The notes beneath the pieces were generated by a model, which did not search any database, was not told where the DNA came from, and saw nothing but the letters and a program-made list of their open reading frames with translations. A stretch of 64,000 nucleotides of DNA from Acholoe squamosa. Lineage: Eukaryota; Annelida; Polychaeta; Phyllodocida; Polynoidae. Position numbers and translations under genes: made by a program. Where the stretch lies: contig OX439038.1 of NCBI GenBank assembly GCA_949317995.1, positions 38,507,113-38,571,112 on the forward strand. Reading direction: 5' to 3'. Below are positions 1-11,790 of the stretch, in pieces; the first letter of the stretch is position 1; the number at the start of each line of letters is the position of its first letter.

Positions 1-269
1 ACATGACAAAGCAGTTGACTCATTTTGGCTTTAGCTTTCTGATATCGGTACAAAATGGGTGTCTAAGGCTTTTTAATGTGATTAAATAGCCCATATATCA
101 AGTAGTTTGTATTATTCTAATGTATCTTATTTGGAGGGTATGTATTGATCCTATGATAATTGATTTTTTTATGATGTAAATTCCATTGTCTTATTTCCAA
201 AAAAACAAAGATTAGTGCATCCAGATAAATCCTCTTTGGAGATAGTGCCTCCACCTAGTGGAAATCATT

Positions 270-475
270 TGCTTGACTCCCTCTAGCTTACCCTGACTCC
301 CTTTGGGAGTCCAGCTCACCCATGACTCCCTTATTTACCTCTGACTCTCTCAGACATTGTCAAAGGGGAGTCAGGATCTTGTGACTCTGAATAAAAAAGG
401 GAGTCAGATAACCTGAGAAGGGAGTCAGGGAAGCATTGACTCCCTTTTTATACCCCAGACTCCGTTTGTGACTCT
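270..475. repeat. Degenerate GAGTCAG/CTGACTC short repeat cluster
   Basis: The hexa- to decamer around TGACTCCC and its complement GGGAGTCA recurs about ten times, first mostly as TGACTCCC and then as GGGAGTCAG. The cluster can therefore fold on itself. Spacing is irregular (about 15-30 bp), so it is not a clean tandem array. It probably belongs to the terminal part of an old transposon; no function is implied. Confidence 0.6.
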
Positions 476-487
476 GTTTATTCTCTC

Positions 488-742
488 TGTGTAGGCCTAC
501 ATGCATTACCATACGACACATTGTTCGTAGATTGTTTAAGGGACAAAACCTTCATCAACATTATTTACAATCTAAATAGAAGATCGCCTTTGAACAAGGG
601 TCCTGTGGGAAATATCAATGTGGAGCAATTTAATGAGGCTGAAGAATGCTTCATGAATAAAGTTGAGATTTCAATCAGTGGAGTGGTCACGCTCGAGAGG
701 AGCCCTTCATTAGAGCCTCCCCTTCACACGGGGATTCAGTAG
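488..742 (+). pseudogene. Possible BEL/Pao-type retroelement remnant (linker before integrase)
   Basis: An open frame of about 80 codons ends in TAG at 740-742 and begins right after a pyrimidine-rich stretch ending in TGTAG. The segment with 'YNLNRR', a 'KGPVG' turn and 'EQFNEAEECF' resembles, from memory, the region upstream of the integrase in BEL/Pao polyproteins, where a Trp/Asn-Arg helix is followed by a 'G-x-L-x-x-E-L-x-x-A-E' helix. No other Pao domain is seen nearby, so it would be an isolated fragment. It could instead be an exon of an unknown gene. The assignment rests on a short pattern and is weak. Confidence 0.28.
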
Positions 743-2765
743 TAAATAGTGTCCCAACAATGCCCCGCTACACTATTAAATGTTCAGCTAATCGCCTCAA
801 AACAAAAGGCACGTGTCATTAATCTCACTTCCCGCACCATAGAACCAATTACAGCATTTAAAGGCTCGCTGAGTAATGTAACGATAGACCAGGCAGGACG
901 CTATGAATGATGGCCGGCGTCTGCTCACTACCGGTACCCATGGTCAATGCTCGTCTGATTTTTTGCGCCAAACGGGCTTCCATGGAAAGTTCTCACTGTT
1001 CAGTCAAATACCGCACAGTTCTCGAACAGGAATGGTGTTTCTGACAATTTGAATATAACATAATTGTGTGTATGTTAAGAGGTTTCTAACCAGTGAAAGA
1101 TACCAAGGCAGGATTTGTAAGAGTTAAAGGGTCTGGGTGCGGCGATCAGGTTTGGCGGGGTATTGATTGTATCAGTCGCCTACCACCAGATGGTGCAGCC
1201 CTCACACAGGGGGCTATTGTGCTGGCAAGGTGTTTACCCTCTCCACTCCACATGCAGGCTGGCCTCTCCAGCTGCCGTCCACTCTCGGCGAAAACCTGTC
1301 ATATCTAATGGAAATTTAGATTATGAGGAACCAAGAAAATACAGTTTATGATATAGTTAACATCAAATCCTATTTCTGACACCCGGCATAACAATGTCTA
1401 CGTGGATGGGATTGCAACTGAACAACAAACACGGTGATATGAAGTGGTCTAGTTTTCCCACCCTATCCCCATATAGACTCGCCCTAATATGGGAATGAAT
1501 AGACCGTCAGGGGATTATGATAATAAGTTAGAGCGGACTTGTGATAAAAGCAATCAATTCTCGATCAACGTGCGTCATTTATGTGTCCCATAGTCTCTAA
1601 TATTCTGAGTGAACGGCTGGTGAGACTTGTAATCATCAACCCACCCACCCCCTGCCCTCCCTCCCTTTCCCCCAACCCACCCATCCATTTACCTCGCCCC
1701 TCACTCTACTCCTCCATCAACACCTCAACAGCTCAGGACATAATTGCTAGGAATAAACCTTATTAAGACATTAAGATGTCCATCAAAGGATTCTTTAATT
1801 ATTGCGGAAAATGTACTGGTCCTATAAAGGTACCTCCCTGTCGCCATTAAAATGAATGTCTAGCATTGCTGATCGGAGGTAATTGTCAAACAAGTATATT
1901 TTCTCCCAGCCATCAAATTGGAAGAAAACAGAAAATCGTGTATGGATTATTTACTCTCTGTATCGATTTCAGCTAATCATGTTATCGATAAGTATAGTCG
2001 GATATTTAAGGTTTGATATGACAAATGATAACAGGATTAATAACGGGTTTATCTTTGTTTGCAGGTATGTACACGTGCTGACAGCTGCCGTCCATGTAAG
2101 ATAAGGTCTCCCACAGTAAAGGTACTTATCTTGTTAACGGTTGTACTACGAGTGATTTCAATAATGCTGCTGCGTTAACATCGGGAGATACCCAATGGAA
2201 ATTGAAATGGGAGGGGTCGGACCTCCTATTTTTCAGCAAATTTTATAGTGCAAACTATGTGACTAAACTCTGAGGTACTGGCAAAAAGGCGGGGGCGCGC
2301 GCCCCCGTGCCCCTGTCTAAATCCGCCAATGTAACTTTAGACATACCATGATGGTTACCTTATCCCCCGCCTTATCCCTGGGTAACACCCACTTCTAGGG
2401 ACATGCTGACCCATCTTATCAATCCTGTATCAGTGTATGTCGCCAGAACCAGCTCCAAGATATGTGGTCAATGGGTTATAAGTAGGGCATCAGGATCTGG
2501 ATTACCCTATCATCTCTCTGCACAATCCTCCAGTTACCATCTATCCAGAATTAAATCTAGAGTAGCTCATCTAGTTTGTATTTGCAATGGTAAATGGGTG
2601 TGAGGTTAGTGGGTGGTGTAATACTGTTTCGGATTATTTAGCTTTTGATTAAATTCGAAAGGAAATAAACAGGTTGAGGGGGGGGGGGCGGTATAGAAAA
2701 AGAACCCTTCTATTTCCCAAACACAGGACATTTTATCCCTCAAGGCGCGCACACCAAATCACCAT
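743..2765. other. Non-coding stretch, no gene recognised
   Basis: Only short, low-complexity or stop-rich frames are present. A C-rich run (about 1640-1697) explains one proline-rich open frame there. A perfect GC hairpin of CGGGGGCGCGCGCCCCCG type lies at about 2290-2307, and a G9 run near 2680 may be a sequencing hotspot. Confidence 0.6.
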
Positions 2766-2772
2766 GGCCCTT

Positions 2773-2836
2773 GTCACGTGGTGACTGATTGATCAAACAT
2801 GGTCACGTGGGTAATGGCCAGCTGGCGGTCACGTGG
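2773..2836. promoter_or_regulatory. Cluster of three GTCACGTG E-boxes
   Basis: GTCACGTGG occurs three times in about 64 bp (2773-2781, 2802-2810, 2828-2836). CACGTG is the palindromic core bound by bHLH-zip factors (USF, MITF/TFEB, Myc/Max families). The context matches by eye only, and no transcription unit is identified next to it. The LTRs of the nearby gypsy family also contain a TCACGTG, so the motif may be of transposon origin. Confidence 0.4.
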
Positions 2837-3186
2837 GTGGCCATATCCGGTAGGTCAACCCCATCTCTCTCCAAGCGACTTATTGGCTCAGGATGCCCCT
2901 GAATCTTTGCCCGATTAGTCGAAAAATTTTATTTCAAATTTTCAATACACTGAAAACCTTCCAGATCTTTAAACTCGTCAGATTGAGGACCTATAATCAT
3001 CAGAAGAGGTACAGACAGGGGGCAGCACCTTAGAAGGAGTTAAATTCCTCAGTCTACCTCTCCTCAGTATGAGTCTATGGCATTCTGTTGACAATATGTA
3101 AAAAACTCACAAGGTGGCAGGTATGTGCCACTTATGTTTGATGATCAGGCCTTCAGTTATCGGTCTTCACCGGTGAGGACTTTAGG

Positions 3187-3311
3187 CAGGGGTAGACACT
3201 AACTTTTTGAGCCATGGGCCAAATCTGCGGGCCCAGCACATGTATTCACTTTGGATGAAAAGATAATCCTAAGTATTTGTAATTAATATATATCATGATT
3301 TGAATAGAATG
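3187..3311 (+). mobile_element. Left half of a CAGGGGTAGAC-ended MITE split by the gypsy element
   Basis: The left end reads CAGGGGTAGACACT. Its partner end, at 14613-14626, reads as CAGGGGTAGACGCT on the other strand. The arms keep imperfect similarity for about 50 bp (shared GAGCCA, GGCC and GGGCCCA blocks). TTTAGG stands immediately outside both ends (3181-3186 and 14627-14632), a 6-bp target-site duplication. Removing the inserted retroelement leaves a MITE of about 320 bp. CAG ends suggest hAT-like, but hAT duplications are usually 8 bp. Confidence 0.7.
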
Positions 3312-3732
3312 TGTAGGGGTATGTATTTGTATTGTAATATTACACTCGTAACGTTCATGTACCTGTGGGACTCAGACCCAGGTCTCCGGGTGTGATGGGG
3401 GAGTCCGGATGGCAGGTGGCAGCACCTGCCTCCAGGTTAGTATCCGTTACACCAGGGGGCTTTCCACTTGTCTGTCAAATGATGGGTCTGAGTTTCGCGG
3501 GCTTTTCCCCTATATAAGGGCAGTTCCTACAGTAGTTCTCCAGTAGTGGTCCTACCACTGCTCAGCACCCTTCTACTGTTACCTATGGGTAACCGAATGC
3601 CATCCGGCATGTAGTCTCTATAGGCTGTGATCGTATGTAACTAAGGTCAGAATAAACACTCCGTTGCCTACCCGGACACTTCTTTTCTTTTCGTTATGAT
3701 TTGACATTTAACCAAAGAGACGAACCACTACA
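3312..3732 (+). repeat. 5' LTR of the gypsy element
   Basis: The LTR is 421 bp, beginning TGTAG and ending CTACA, a 5-bp inverted repeat containing the usual TG...CA. A TATA-like TATATAAG lies at 3511-3518 and an AATAAA polyadenylation signal at 3651-3656, in the right order for a U3-R-U5 structure. It aligns by eye along its length with the solo LTR at 7920-8332 and in part with the fragment at 14202-14432. Confidence 0.85.
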
Positions 3733-3733
3733 C

Positions 3734-3750
3734 TGGTGCCGTGTCCAGTA
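3734..3750 (+). other. Putative primer binding site
   Basis: TGGTGCCGTGTCC starts two bases after the LTR end. TGG at this place pairs with the 3' CCA of a tRNA, as expected for minus-strand priming. Which tRNA would prime was not determined. Confidence 0.6.
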
Positions 3751-6300
3751 GTTCCCAAGAGTATGTGCAGTCAGCAATGACTGAGCCGAGCCCAGTAAAG
3801 GGGAAATGGTCCAAACGGGGTCTAGACTCCCCGATTGAAGATGGTGAAATTAGATCACCAGCTGGAGGGTGGAGAGATCTGGAGGAACACTACCCGGATG
3901 AGGTAGTAGATTTTGAAGATATAAGAAGTCCAGGTATGTTTGAAACTCCTTACAGTTCTCGACTTAAACACCAAAAGTGTGGTTTCGAGAAAAGTAAGAT
4001 GGAAGAGCTTGAAGATATGCAAGCCGAATACCAAAAGATCCAACAGGATCTAATTGTATTGAATGGTACTCGAAATCGTATCCTGTCAGAAAACAAACAA
4101 TTAATGGCAGAATGACTACAGGAGGACCATGAACTTAGACATCAACGAAAAGAATTAACGGCTAAGATTGAAAAAGAAAAATGGACGAACCATATCGTGA
4201 TGCATTATACAAGGCGGATTTAGAATATAAATCCTCTCGTATGGAGTTGGATAAAACCAGAGAAGAATAAGATTCAACTCAATCTGCTTATAGCAAGTAC
4301 CAGGAAGAGCTACAAATAATTGAATTAGCCTTCGAGGATGCTAGACCCACGTATCACGTATAACAAAGCTGAGAAATTGAGAATCTCAGGGCTAAATGGA
4401 TACATAAATCTACCAATTGGACTAACAGACAATCCAAACTGGTGAATGATTATTCTGAACCGGATAAGAAGGCAATCCAGATGTCAAAGTATCTCGAAGA
4501 TACAGGCCGTGTTGTAGGCACTCTGGAACCTAACTTTACTGCTTCAGGAGTTGTCCTAAATATAGCTGGAGACCATGATGACTCTGATGGGGAGAGGGAT
4601 GAGGTAAAAGAATCTAAAGAGACTATGCCTCATTGCGAGAAAGTGAAAAGTCATCAGGTTAGATTTACAGAAAACACCACAAACTATATAGGTTTGGGGA
4701 CCGAAAATACGGGTCAGCCTGGTAGATCCGGAGGTTCTGGTTATGCTTCTTCAAATGGATCTCAACAGACTGATTTGTAAGGAAACAAGTACGGTAATGG
4801 GGGATGGCCACAACAGGCACGTTTTGGAGGACCTAATTGCCATTTTTCCCAATTTGGATAGAGACAGTCTCAAAATGGAACAAACTCACGAACCGGTAGT
4901 ACCAGAGGTACAACGGGAAACACAACAGGATGTTCCCATGCATCCGGGGGGCCATCCGGATCCCCTGCAGGACACGGATTGTCAGGAGGAACTGGTTTCC
5001 ATAATGTAAATCAGTCCTCAGTACCAGGTGGAAACACTGGGTACGCTAGTAGATCCTCTGGACCTAGAGGGAGTTACCCTCCCTTTGGCAATCCTGGATC
5101 GGGTTCTCCTGCAGGCACCTCACCCCAGATGCCCTCGTCTGGAGTAGGAGGAGGAGGAGGTGGAGGCCCATCCCCGGGTGGTCCTGGAGGAAATGGTGGT
5201 ACACCAGTAAATCCTCCACGGAAAAAGAGACTCAGTCGACGAGTATCTCTTTTTCAGGGTTTGCAGGCTCTACATGATTCAAATGCGGCGATTGCTAACC
5301 TGATTCTTACTATGAGGGTTTGACGATACGGAAATCATGGAATGGAGTAAGGGACTAATCCTTACTGGATCCAAGAATCTGGCTCATCGTGTAGCTAAGA
5401 TACCCACTGCATTTAATGCAAGGAATCCTTGGAAGGAGGAGTACCAAGGCTGCACAGATGTTTTTAACTGCAACGGATGGGGAAAAGAGGAAGCTCTACC
5501 CTATCTAGTATGCTGGTTAAAAATAGGTGACAGTAAAGGAGCCGTAGAACAATGGCCCATGAAAAATATGATGAGCTAATTGAAATAGCCTCATATTTAT
5601 ATTGGTTGATGTTCACCAAAAGAACTCAGAAACCCAAGGAGTCTGCCAAAGTTTGGAAGAATGATGCTTCATTAACAAACTTGTTCCAAGCCCTAGATCA
5701 CTACGATTGGAAAAGCCGGATATTTGCCGGAAAGGTACCCCAAAGGATGTCAGCAATGATAGTTCCTGAGGGGATACCTGACAGTGACTCGGAATCAGGT
5801 GACACTGAGGACAACGAGAACATCGAGGCAATAAGCCGAGGCAACCCACGGTACAACCGGAACTGGGGAAAGAAACTGGGCTATGTCAAGGAGCAAGTGC
5901 CCATCACAAAAACTCCTGAGACAAAGCCAATACCAAAACCCCCAATACCTGTCCGTCTTTATCTGAGGACTTGGTTACTACTGTGGTACAGAAGTTTTCT
6001 GAAAATCTACGAAGGCCTAGGCTGGACAGAAATATTGTCAAATATTATCCGAATTCGGTCTAAGGAATCTGATCAGTTCCTTACTCATGAGGCTGGGGTG
6101 ACTGATAGTACACCAGGTGTCAAAAACTGTCAGAAGAACACAGTGGGGAAACCCGATATCAGTCAAGAGGGAGTGGCCAATGGGTTGGCCAGGGTGGGGT
6201 GTGCCCAGCTTCCCCCAGGTTATCCTTGTCTCGAGTATTTGAAGGGATGTGGATTTGACCTTGGTGCTAAGACGGAACTTGTTAAGTATGCAAGTTGTCC
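3741..6300 (+). pseudogene. gag-like region of the gypsy element (broken)
   Basis: Successive frames 3741-4115, 4442-4780, 4979-5323, 5337-5579 and 5552-6412 are separated by stops and shifts. The first, starting at a GTG or a later ATG, is charged and has a heptad-like coiled-coil segment (around 3985-4110). The 4979-5323 frame is Gly/Pro-rich with a run of glycines followed by a basic 'RKKRLSRR' patch. The 5400-5570 segment (a 'W-x-x-E-Y' helix, then 'GWGKEEALPYLVCWL', then 'GAVEQW') matches the capsid major-homology style of Ty3/gypsy Gag. No CCHC zinc knuckle was seen. Gag would package the element RNA; this copy cannot encode a full protein. Confidence 0.7.
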
Positions 6301-7170
6301 TACCTACTTGAAAGGTAGGCGGTGGTACGCAGTTGTATCTTTGAGTGGTAGATCTGCTGATTTCTTGGTCGATACAGGTGCTAGCCACTCCTGTATTCCA
6401 AAGCGACTATGATCTTTTGCCTACGGGTCATGAAACTTTCACAATGGAAGGAAATGCTTTTACAGCCGATGGTAGCACGATGCAAATGTTTGGTAGAACA
6501 TGTTCAGGTTCAGTCTACAGGAGGATAAGGATTTTATTCTTATTCCAACTGTGGTGAACATTGCGGATGATGGTATATTAGGTCTGGATTTTGCTGCATT
6601 GTATGGAGCAAGGTTAGATTCCCAGAGGGGAATATCAGAAGTAAGAGACCCATACCATCTTGAAATACAATGTGTACTTAGACAAGTAAGTAGTGTAGCA
6701 AGTGTAGCACAGACGGTTAAGATCCCACCGGGTACCACCTGTGATGTCTTATGTCGAGCAGACCTTCCGGAAAAGTTGGAGTTGTTGAGCCTGACATAGT
6801 CATGCTGTCAAGTATTGGACTTGAATCTGCCGATGTTCTAGTAGCAAATGCTGCTTGGACGGTAGTTCATGTATCCAATCTGGGTAACAAGACCATCTAC
6901 ATTCAGAAGGATACCACTCTTGGATCGGTTATCCTATCTGAAGTAGTGGAAAGCTGCAAGCATGCTTCAGCAACCGCATTCCCTTCGTTATCCAAAAGGA
7001 ATCCGGAATTAGATAATCTAATAGCTAAAAGTCATATCGAAATGAATGCGCAACGTGAAGCCATAACTGACTTGCTAGACAGGTATAGAAAAGCTTTTGC
7101 AGCACCAGGTGGAAAATTGGGACCTACTGACACAGTACTTCATACAATTGACACTGGTGAGAATGAAGAT
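6301..7170 (+). pseudogene. Retroviral-type aspartic protease and linker (broken)
   Basis: The active-site motif 'FLVDTGASHSC' is encoded at about 6361-6393, and a downstream 'GILGLDF' strand, typical of the second half of retropepsins, at about 6571-6591. The two lie in different frames because of a stop after 'CIPKRL' (6410-6412) and further shifts near 6500. Frames 6500-6799 and 6751-7179 continue into the linker before reverse transcriptase. In an active element this dimeric protease cuts the Gag-Pol polyprotein. Confidence 0.8.
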
Positions 7171-7919
7171 TCCGTATAGGAGACTTCCTCTAGCCAAGAA
7201 AAGGGTTGCTGAGGAAGAGATAGCTAAAATGCTTGAACATGATGTTATTGCACCATCCTCAAGTCCTTGGTCTAGCCCTGTGTGCATGGTGACCAAGAAA
7301 GATGGTACCATCCGTTTTTGCATAGATTACCGAAAGTTGAATGGTATGACCAAGAAGAATTCGTATCCATTGCCATGGATTGATGAGACTATAGACTCCC
7401 TTGGAGGCAATCAATGGTATTGCTCTTTAGACTTATAATCCAGGTATTGGCAAGTGGGCATGAATCCGAAAGATATGGGAAAGACAGCATTTTCCAGTCA
7501 TATTGGACTATTCCAATATAACATGATGCCGTTTGGTTTATGTAATATGCCCGCGACATTTGAAGCCATGATGGAAACTTTATTAAGTGATCTATTATGG
7601 AAGAAATTCCTGGTCTATTTGGATGATGTGATAGTCTTCGGTAAGACTTTTGAGGAATGCATAGAAAATTTAGGCCGGGTTCTGGAAAGAGTTATGTCTA
7701 ATGGTCTTCAGCTGAAGGCTAAGAAATGCGATCTCCTCATGAGATCCATTAACTACTTAGGAAGAATAATCTCCAATGAAGGGATTAAAGCTGATCTGGA
7801 GAAGTTAGATGCTGTGTCAAATTAGCAAGCACCAACGAAAGTTTGATCCTTCCTCGGTTTTTGTTCCTGCTATAGGGACTTTATACCAGGATATTCCAGG
7901 GTCGCCTTTCCTATATAGA
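7171..7919 (+). pseudogene. Reverse transcriptase domain of gypsy pol (broken)
   Basis: Ty3/gypsy RT motifs are read in order: 'SPWSSPVCMVTKKDGT', 'FCIDYRKLN', 'YPLPWIDE', 'SLDL', 'MPFGLCN' and the catalytic 'YLDDVIVF' at about 7615-7638. A TAA at 7436-7438 interrupts just after 'SLDL', where the chain should continue into 'RYWQV'. A second stop falls at about 7823. The following bases to 7919 still encode a recognisable 'YRDFIPGYSR' connection segment in another frame. The domain is cut there by a solo LTR. Enzyme role: copying the element RNA into DNA. Confidence 0.9.
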
Positions 7920-8332
7920 TGTAGGGGTATGGTATTTACACTTTTACGTTCATGTACCCGTGGGACCTAGGTCTTCGGGTGTAGTGGGGGAATCCGGATG
8001 GCAGGTGGCAGCACCTGCCTCTGGGTTCGTATCCATTACACCAGGGGGCCTACCACTCGTCTGCCACACGTCACGTGGCCGGTCTGAGTTTCGCGGGCTT
8101 TTCCCCTATATAAGGCTGGTTCTACTCCTATGTTCTCCAGTAGTGGTTTTACCCACTGCTCAACCAGGTCGTTAGCCGAAAGGGTAACCGAATGCCCTAG
8201 TAGCATGTAGTCCTCTGAGGCCGTCATCGTATGTAACATAAGCTATGAAATAAAAGCTCGGTTGCCTACCCGGAAACTTTCTCTCTCTTCGTTATGATTA
8301 CTTAATCTAACTTAACGAGACGAACCACTACA
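7920..8332 (+). mobile_element. Solo LTR of the same gypsy family, nested in pol
   Basis: The 413-bp sequence starts TGTAG and ends CTACA and aligns throughout with the 5' LTR, including the TATA box (about 8107-8114) and AATAAA. It is flanked by the 4-bp duplication TAGA (7916-7919 and 8333-8336). This shows a second element of the family inserted into the first and then lost its internal part by LTR-LTR recombination. It contains TCACGTG. Confidence 0.85.
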
Positions 8333-8627
8333 TAGAGTTTGTCCCACTGGACGCCTGGAGTGAGTTGTTGACTGTGGTGGTCTATACGAAGAAATTCAAA
8401 CACTTTCTGTGGGGAAGTGATTTCACTCTACGGAGTGATCACTCTTCCCTCAGGTGGTTATTGAATTTTAAAGATGCGGAGGGGATGATAGGTCGCTGGT
8501 TAGCGCACCTATCCGAATTCAGTCTAAATCACAACCAGTTTGAACACCGAGCCGGGGCAAAACATCTAAGTGTGGATGCTTTGTCTAGAATCCCAGTGAG
8601 GAAATGTGCAAACACTGAGTGCACTGA
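8333..8627 (+). pseudogene. RNase H remnant of gypsy pol
   Basis: Directly after the solo LTR the frame resumes with a 'YTKKFKHFLWG' strand, 'TLRSDHSSLRWLL' and finally 'SVDALSRIP', the C-terminal half of a gypsy RNase H. The first half of the domain, with the Asp/Glu catalytic core expected between the connection segment and 'ELL-VVVYTKKF', is missing, so about 90 codons have been deleted near the LTR insertion point. It continues in frame to 8661. Confidence 0.8.
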
Positions 8628-9761
8628 TTGTGGTGCCTCATGCCTCACAATGCTGTATTAGCTGGGGTTAGAATTCCATTCAATACCCAACGAGAACATG
8701 TTTTGAATTGGTCCATGGAGACTATTCTGCAGTTCCAAAGTGCTGATATGGTCACATCACGTTTGATTAAAATTCTTAATCAGGGTATCTGTCCTCCAAG
8801 ACCGGAAGTGTCATTGGAGAACAGGGAAGTGAGACGGTTCCTAGCTCAATGGGCCGAGCTAGAAGTCCGAGATGGTTTTCTGTTTCGATGGAAGAACTAT
8901 TCTAATAGGAAGAAATCCTTGCAAGTTGTCATACCTAGTGCCATGCGACGTGACATGTATTTTTGTCATGGACATAGAACTAGTGGGCACTTTGGAAAGA
9001 AAAGGTCATTAAAACGCTTAACCAGGCGTTACTACTGGCCTGGGATGAGGACAGATCTTACCCGATGGGTTGAAACCTGTCCGGAATGCTGTAGACATAA
9101 ACCAGGACCCGGGTTGGGTAAATTACCCTTATCCCAGGAACTGTTGGGAGTCAGATTTGCTAGAGTGGCTGTTGACATTGTTAGTGGTATAAAAATCACT
9201 CCCAATGGAAACACATGTATGATGGTCATGTCAGATTATTATAACCAAGTACACCCGAGTGTATCCGTTACCGGATCACAAAGCTGCTACTTGTGCTATG
9301 TACCACTCATGTTGCATAGTGACCAAGGCAGGGAATTTGAGTCTAATCTGTGGCATGAGATGTGTAATTGCCTTGCAATTTGCAAGACAACTAATCCCTA
9401 TCGGCCACAGAGTGATGGACAGGTAGAGAGATTCAATAGGACTCTGATACATGTATTGAAATCTCTAGTAAATGAGCAAATGGAAGATTGGGATGATCAG
9501 TGTGAATTTGCTGTGCATGCTTATAACAGCACTGTACATTCAAGTACAAATTGTCCACCTAATCTCCTTGTATTTGGAGGGGACTTAATTATGCGTGCAG
9601 ACCTAGTCTTTGGCGTAGTGAGGATGAATACGGAAGTACCTTGTCAGGTAATGTTTGTAGAATCCTTAAGGGATAACTTCAAACAAGCCTATGAAAGGGT
9701 AAGAGATAAATTGCAGAAAACTGCATGTTGGCAGAAGGTAGGATATGATACAGGCCTATAA
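8628..9761 (+). pseudogene. Integrase domain of gypsy pol (broken)
   Basis: A 377-codon frame holds the N-terminal H2C2 zinc-binding domain ('CHGHRTSGHFGK' ... 'CPECCRHKP', about 8960-9100) and the DDE core: Asp in 'VAVDIVSG', Asp in 'LHSDQGREF' and Glu in 'SDGQVERFN'. Between the first and second Asp the chain is shortened: at about 9240-9310 the usual 'TKYTRVYPLP' segment lies in a different frame, and part of the following helix is lost. The integrase would insert element cDNA into the genome; this copy cannot be functional. It ends at a TAA near 9761. Confidence 0.9.
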
Positions 9762-10290
9762 GCCAGATATTTTAATCTGGGGGATAGAGTACTCCGTCTA
9801 CATCAACCTCTTGCCAACCTGAAATTGGCTAGTAATTGGGATGCACCTTTCACTATAACTTAGATTATTAGTGACTGCACTGTGATAATTAAATCAAAGA
9901 TTGGAAGATGTTATAAGTCGAATGTAGCTAGACTACGTCCATGGAGGGGGAGGGATACCTCCGCCGAAACGTATGGCGATGGTCTGGAGCAAGTGATTGA
10001 ACTTGACCGTGTAAAGCAACTCAAAGTGCCTCCCATCTGGAAGAGAAGACCCTGGAGGCCACGGAAGGTTGTAGACCCGAAGTCAGTGGTGCCCCCTTTC
10101 ATTATATCTGGTAGGCAGGGAGAATAAAAAAAGTCTCAGCGGGCTCAGGTAAAAATAAGAGGATAGGTTCTTCTAAGGCTAAAAAAAACTTGGAAAAGGC
10201 TCTTATAGATACCAGGTCAATGAAAGAGGCCTCTAATCCTCTTCGACGCAGTCCTAGGTTGATGGGGACTGCCGTAACCTAACCCGTTAA
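9762..10290 (+). pseudogene. Integrase C-terminal tail of the gypsy element
   Basis: After the stop at about 9761 the reading continues with a 'GDRVLRLHQP' SH3-like motif, another stop near 9861, and a basic C-terminal frame to 10127 ('PWRGRD', 'WKRRPWRPRK'). This resembles the GPY/F-type module following gypsy integrases. From 10128 to about 10290 there are residual Lys/Arg-rich codons but no open frame. No chromodomain is recognisable. Confidence 0.65.
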
Positions 10291-10790
10291 ACACCACGAG
10301 TGTGGTGTCCTGTACTGTGTATTGTTATATGTTGTAACCTAGTTCAATGTATACCTGAGCCGATCGGGAGTTCTTGGAAAATGACCTGTGACAATGTTCT
10401 AATGGTTATGGATGGATAATCCGGTGGATATGCATATGCTATCCATAAACTCCAGAATACCTTGCGAGTTGTCACAGTGGGAAAATGATTACGGCAGATG
10501 ACTGCTCGGGTATTGTATTGTTTATATGTAAAGTGTGTGACCTAATTAAGGGCGCGTGGGAAGGACTTGACAGATTTGGGTCAGTCAGGTGACGTGCCGG
10601 TTCGAACATGCGCAGCGATTCAAGTTCGAGGAACCCACCATATTGTCTTATTCCTGCAAAGGAAGAAGACGTGGCCGGAGGCGGTCCAACTCTTTTGGGA
10701 GTTTGAAGCCTTTCTCTGTGTTGGTCCGAGTGGTGCCCTCGTTAAAAGGCACATACCGTTTTCACTGGGTGAGCAGTTTATACTGCTTAT
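10291..10790. other. Non-coding stretch inside the gypsy insertion, origin unclear
   Basis: This lies between the pol end and the first downstream ORF. It could be the 3' untranslated part of the gypsy element or a promoter/LTR-like leader of a second element whose gene starts near 10827. It shows no similarity to the TGTAG LTRs. Short frames across 10567-10880 are not convincing. Confidence 0.4.
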
Positions 10791-10794
10791 CCAG

Positions 10795-11790
10795 TGATAT
10801 TAAATCCTCGAAAGCCACTTCTGTCAATGGCGGAAGCGGCCGTGCGCCTTGGCGGCGGTGCCGGTGCCAGCACCCCGCCTGAGTATGGTAGTGGTTCTCC
10901 AAAGAGCCCTACATACGCGTATGATAATCAACAGTATGATGAAGACTGTGATCAGATGGATCAGCGCAAGAATGGAAGACAGCGATGTAGAATCCTTCTA
11001 TGACGCGTCTGAACATTCCAGACAAGGGCCATGGGCCAACACAATTCCTGAAGCCTGGTTGATGGATTACCATCAGATGGCGAAAGGATTGGTGGTCCAT
11101 TTGTGGTTCCGCAAGGCTGTCTGGGATGCGGAGATAGCTTTCAGAAGGAATCGATTTGATAGACCATCCTATGTATCTGACGCAACCGGTTACACCGACG
11201 TCAAGGCTAACGAGGTTGCACGGTACATTGAGGCCGAAGAGGCCCGTATTGGTGTCTCTCCAGTAGTCTGACCTGGGATTATAGAAAGTCTCGTGGTAAG
11301 ACTGTTGGGGAGACAGTATGCCCTAGAGCACCCGGAGATTCCATTCGGGGTAGCATCAATGCAAGTGTCACCCGAAATGGCGAGCAAGATGGACCGCTTG
11401 ATGTCCCCTAACCAGTCCTCACTCGTAGAGGACAAGACTCAGGCATCCGAGCAGGCTCCAGCTGTCTCGCCCCGTATCGACAGTTCTTCCACTTCCGCTC
11501 AGTCTACTCCCGAGAAGGCTGAAAGGAAGTCAGGAAAAACTGGGAGTGGAAAAGCAAGTCCACTAAAGGAAAAGGGAAAAACACAAATGTCGAACCCTCT
11601 GCCAGTACCAGTGTGGCTGAAGGCACCCGGAGCCGCCGCGTGTCTCCATGAGCAGCCAATAGGAAGGCAGCTAAGACTTTGGTTTCCAGCAATGAGACGG
11701 ACGCATCCGAATCAGGCTCCTCCACTGGTCAGACTCAGTAGAGGAACAAGAAAAAGGTTTCTCAATGGAAACCCGAAGCTGCAGAGGTAG
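10795..11790 (+). pseudogene. Broken ORF of unknown function downstream of pol (ORF A)
   Basis: An ATG near 10827 opens a frame ('MAEAAVRLGG'). After a shift near 10965 the protein continues in the frame ending at 11269-11271, and after a stop a third frame (about 11281-11790) runs to a Ser/Lys/Pro-rich tail. The middle part ('EAWLMDYHQM', 'HLWFRKAVWDAEIAF') is helical and aromatic. I do not recognise the family. It sits where an envelope or accessory ORF would lie in a gypsy element, but no signal peptide or membrane segment is visible, so envelope is unlikely. It could be the gag of another nested element. Confidence 0.45.
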
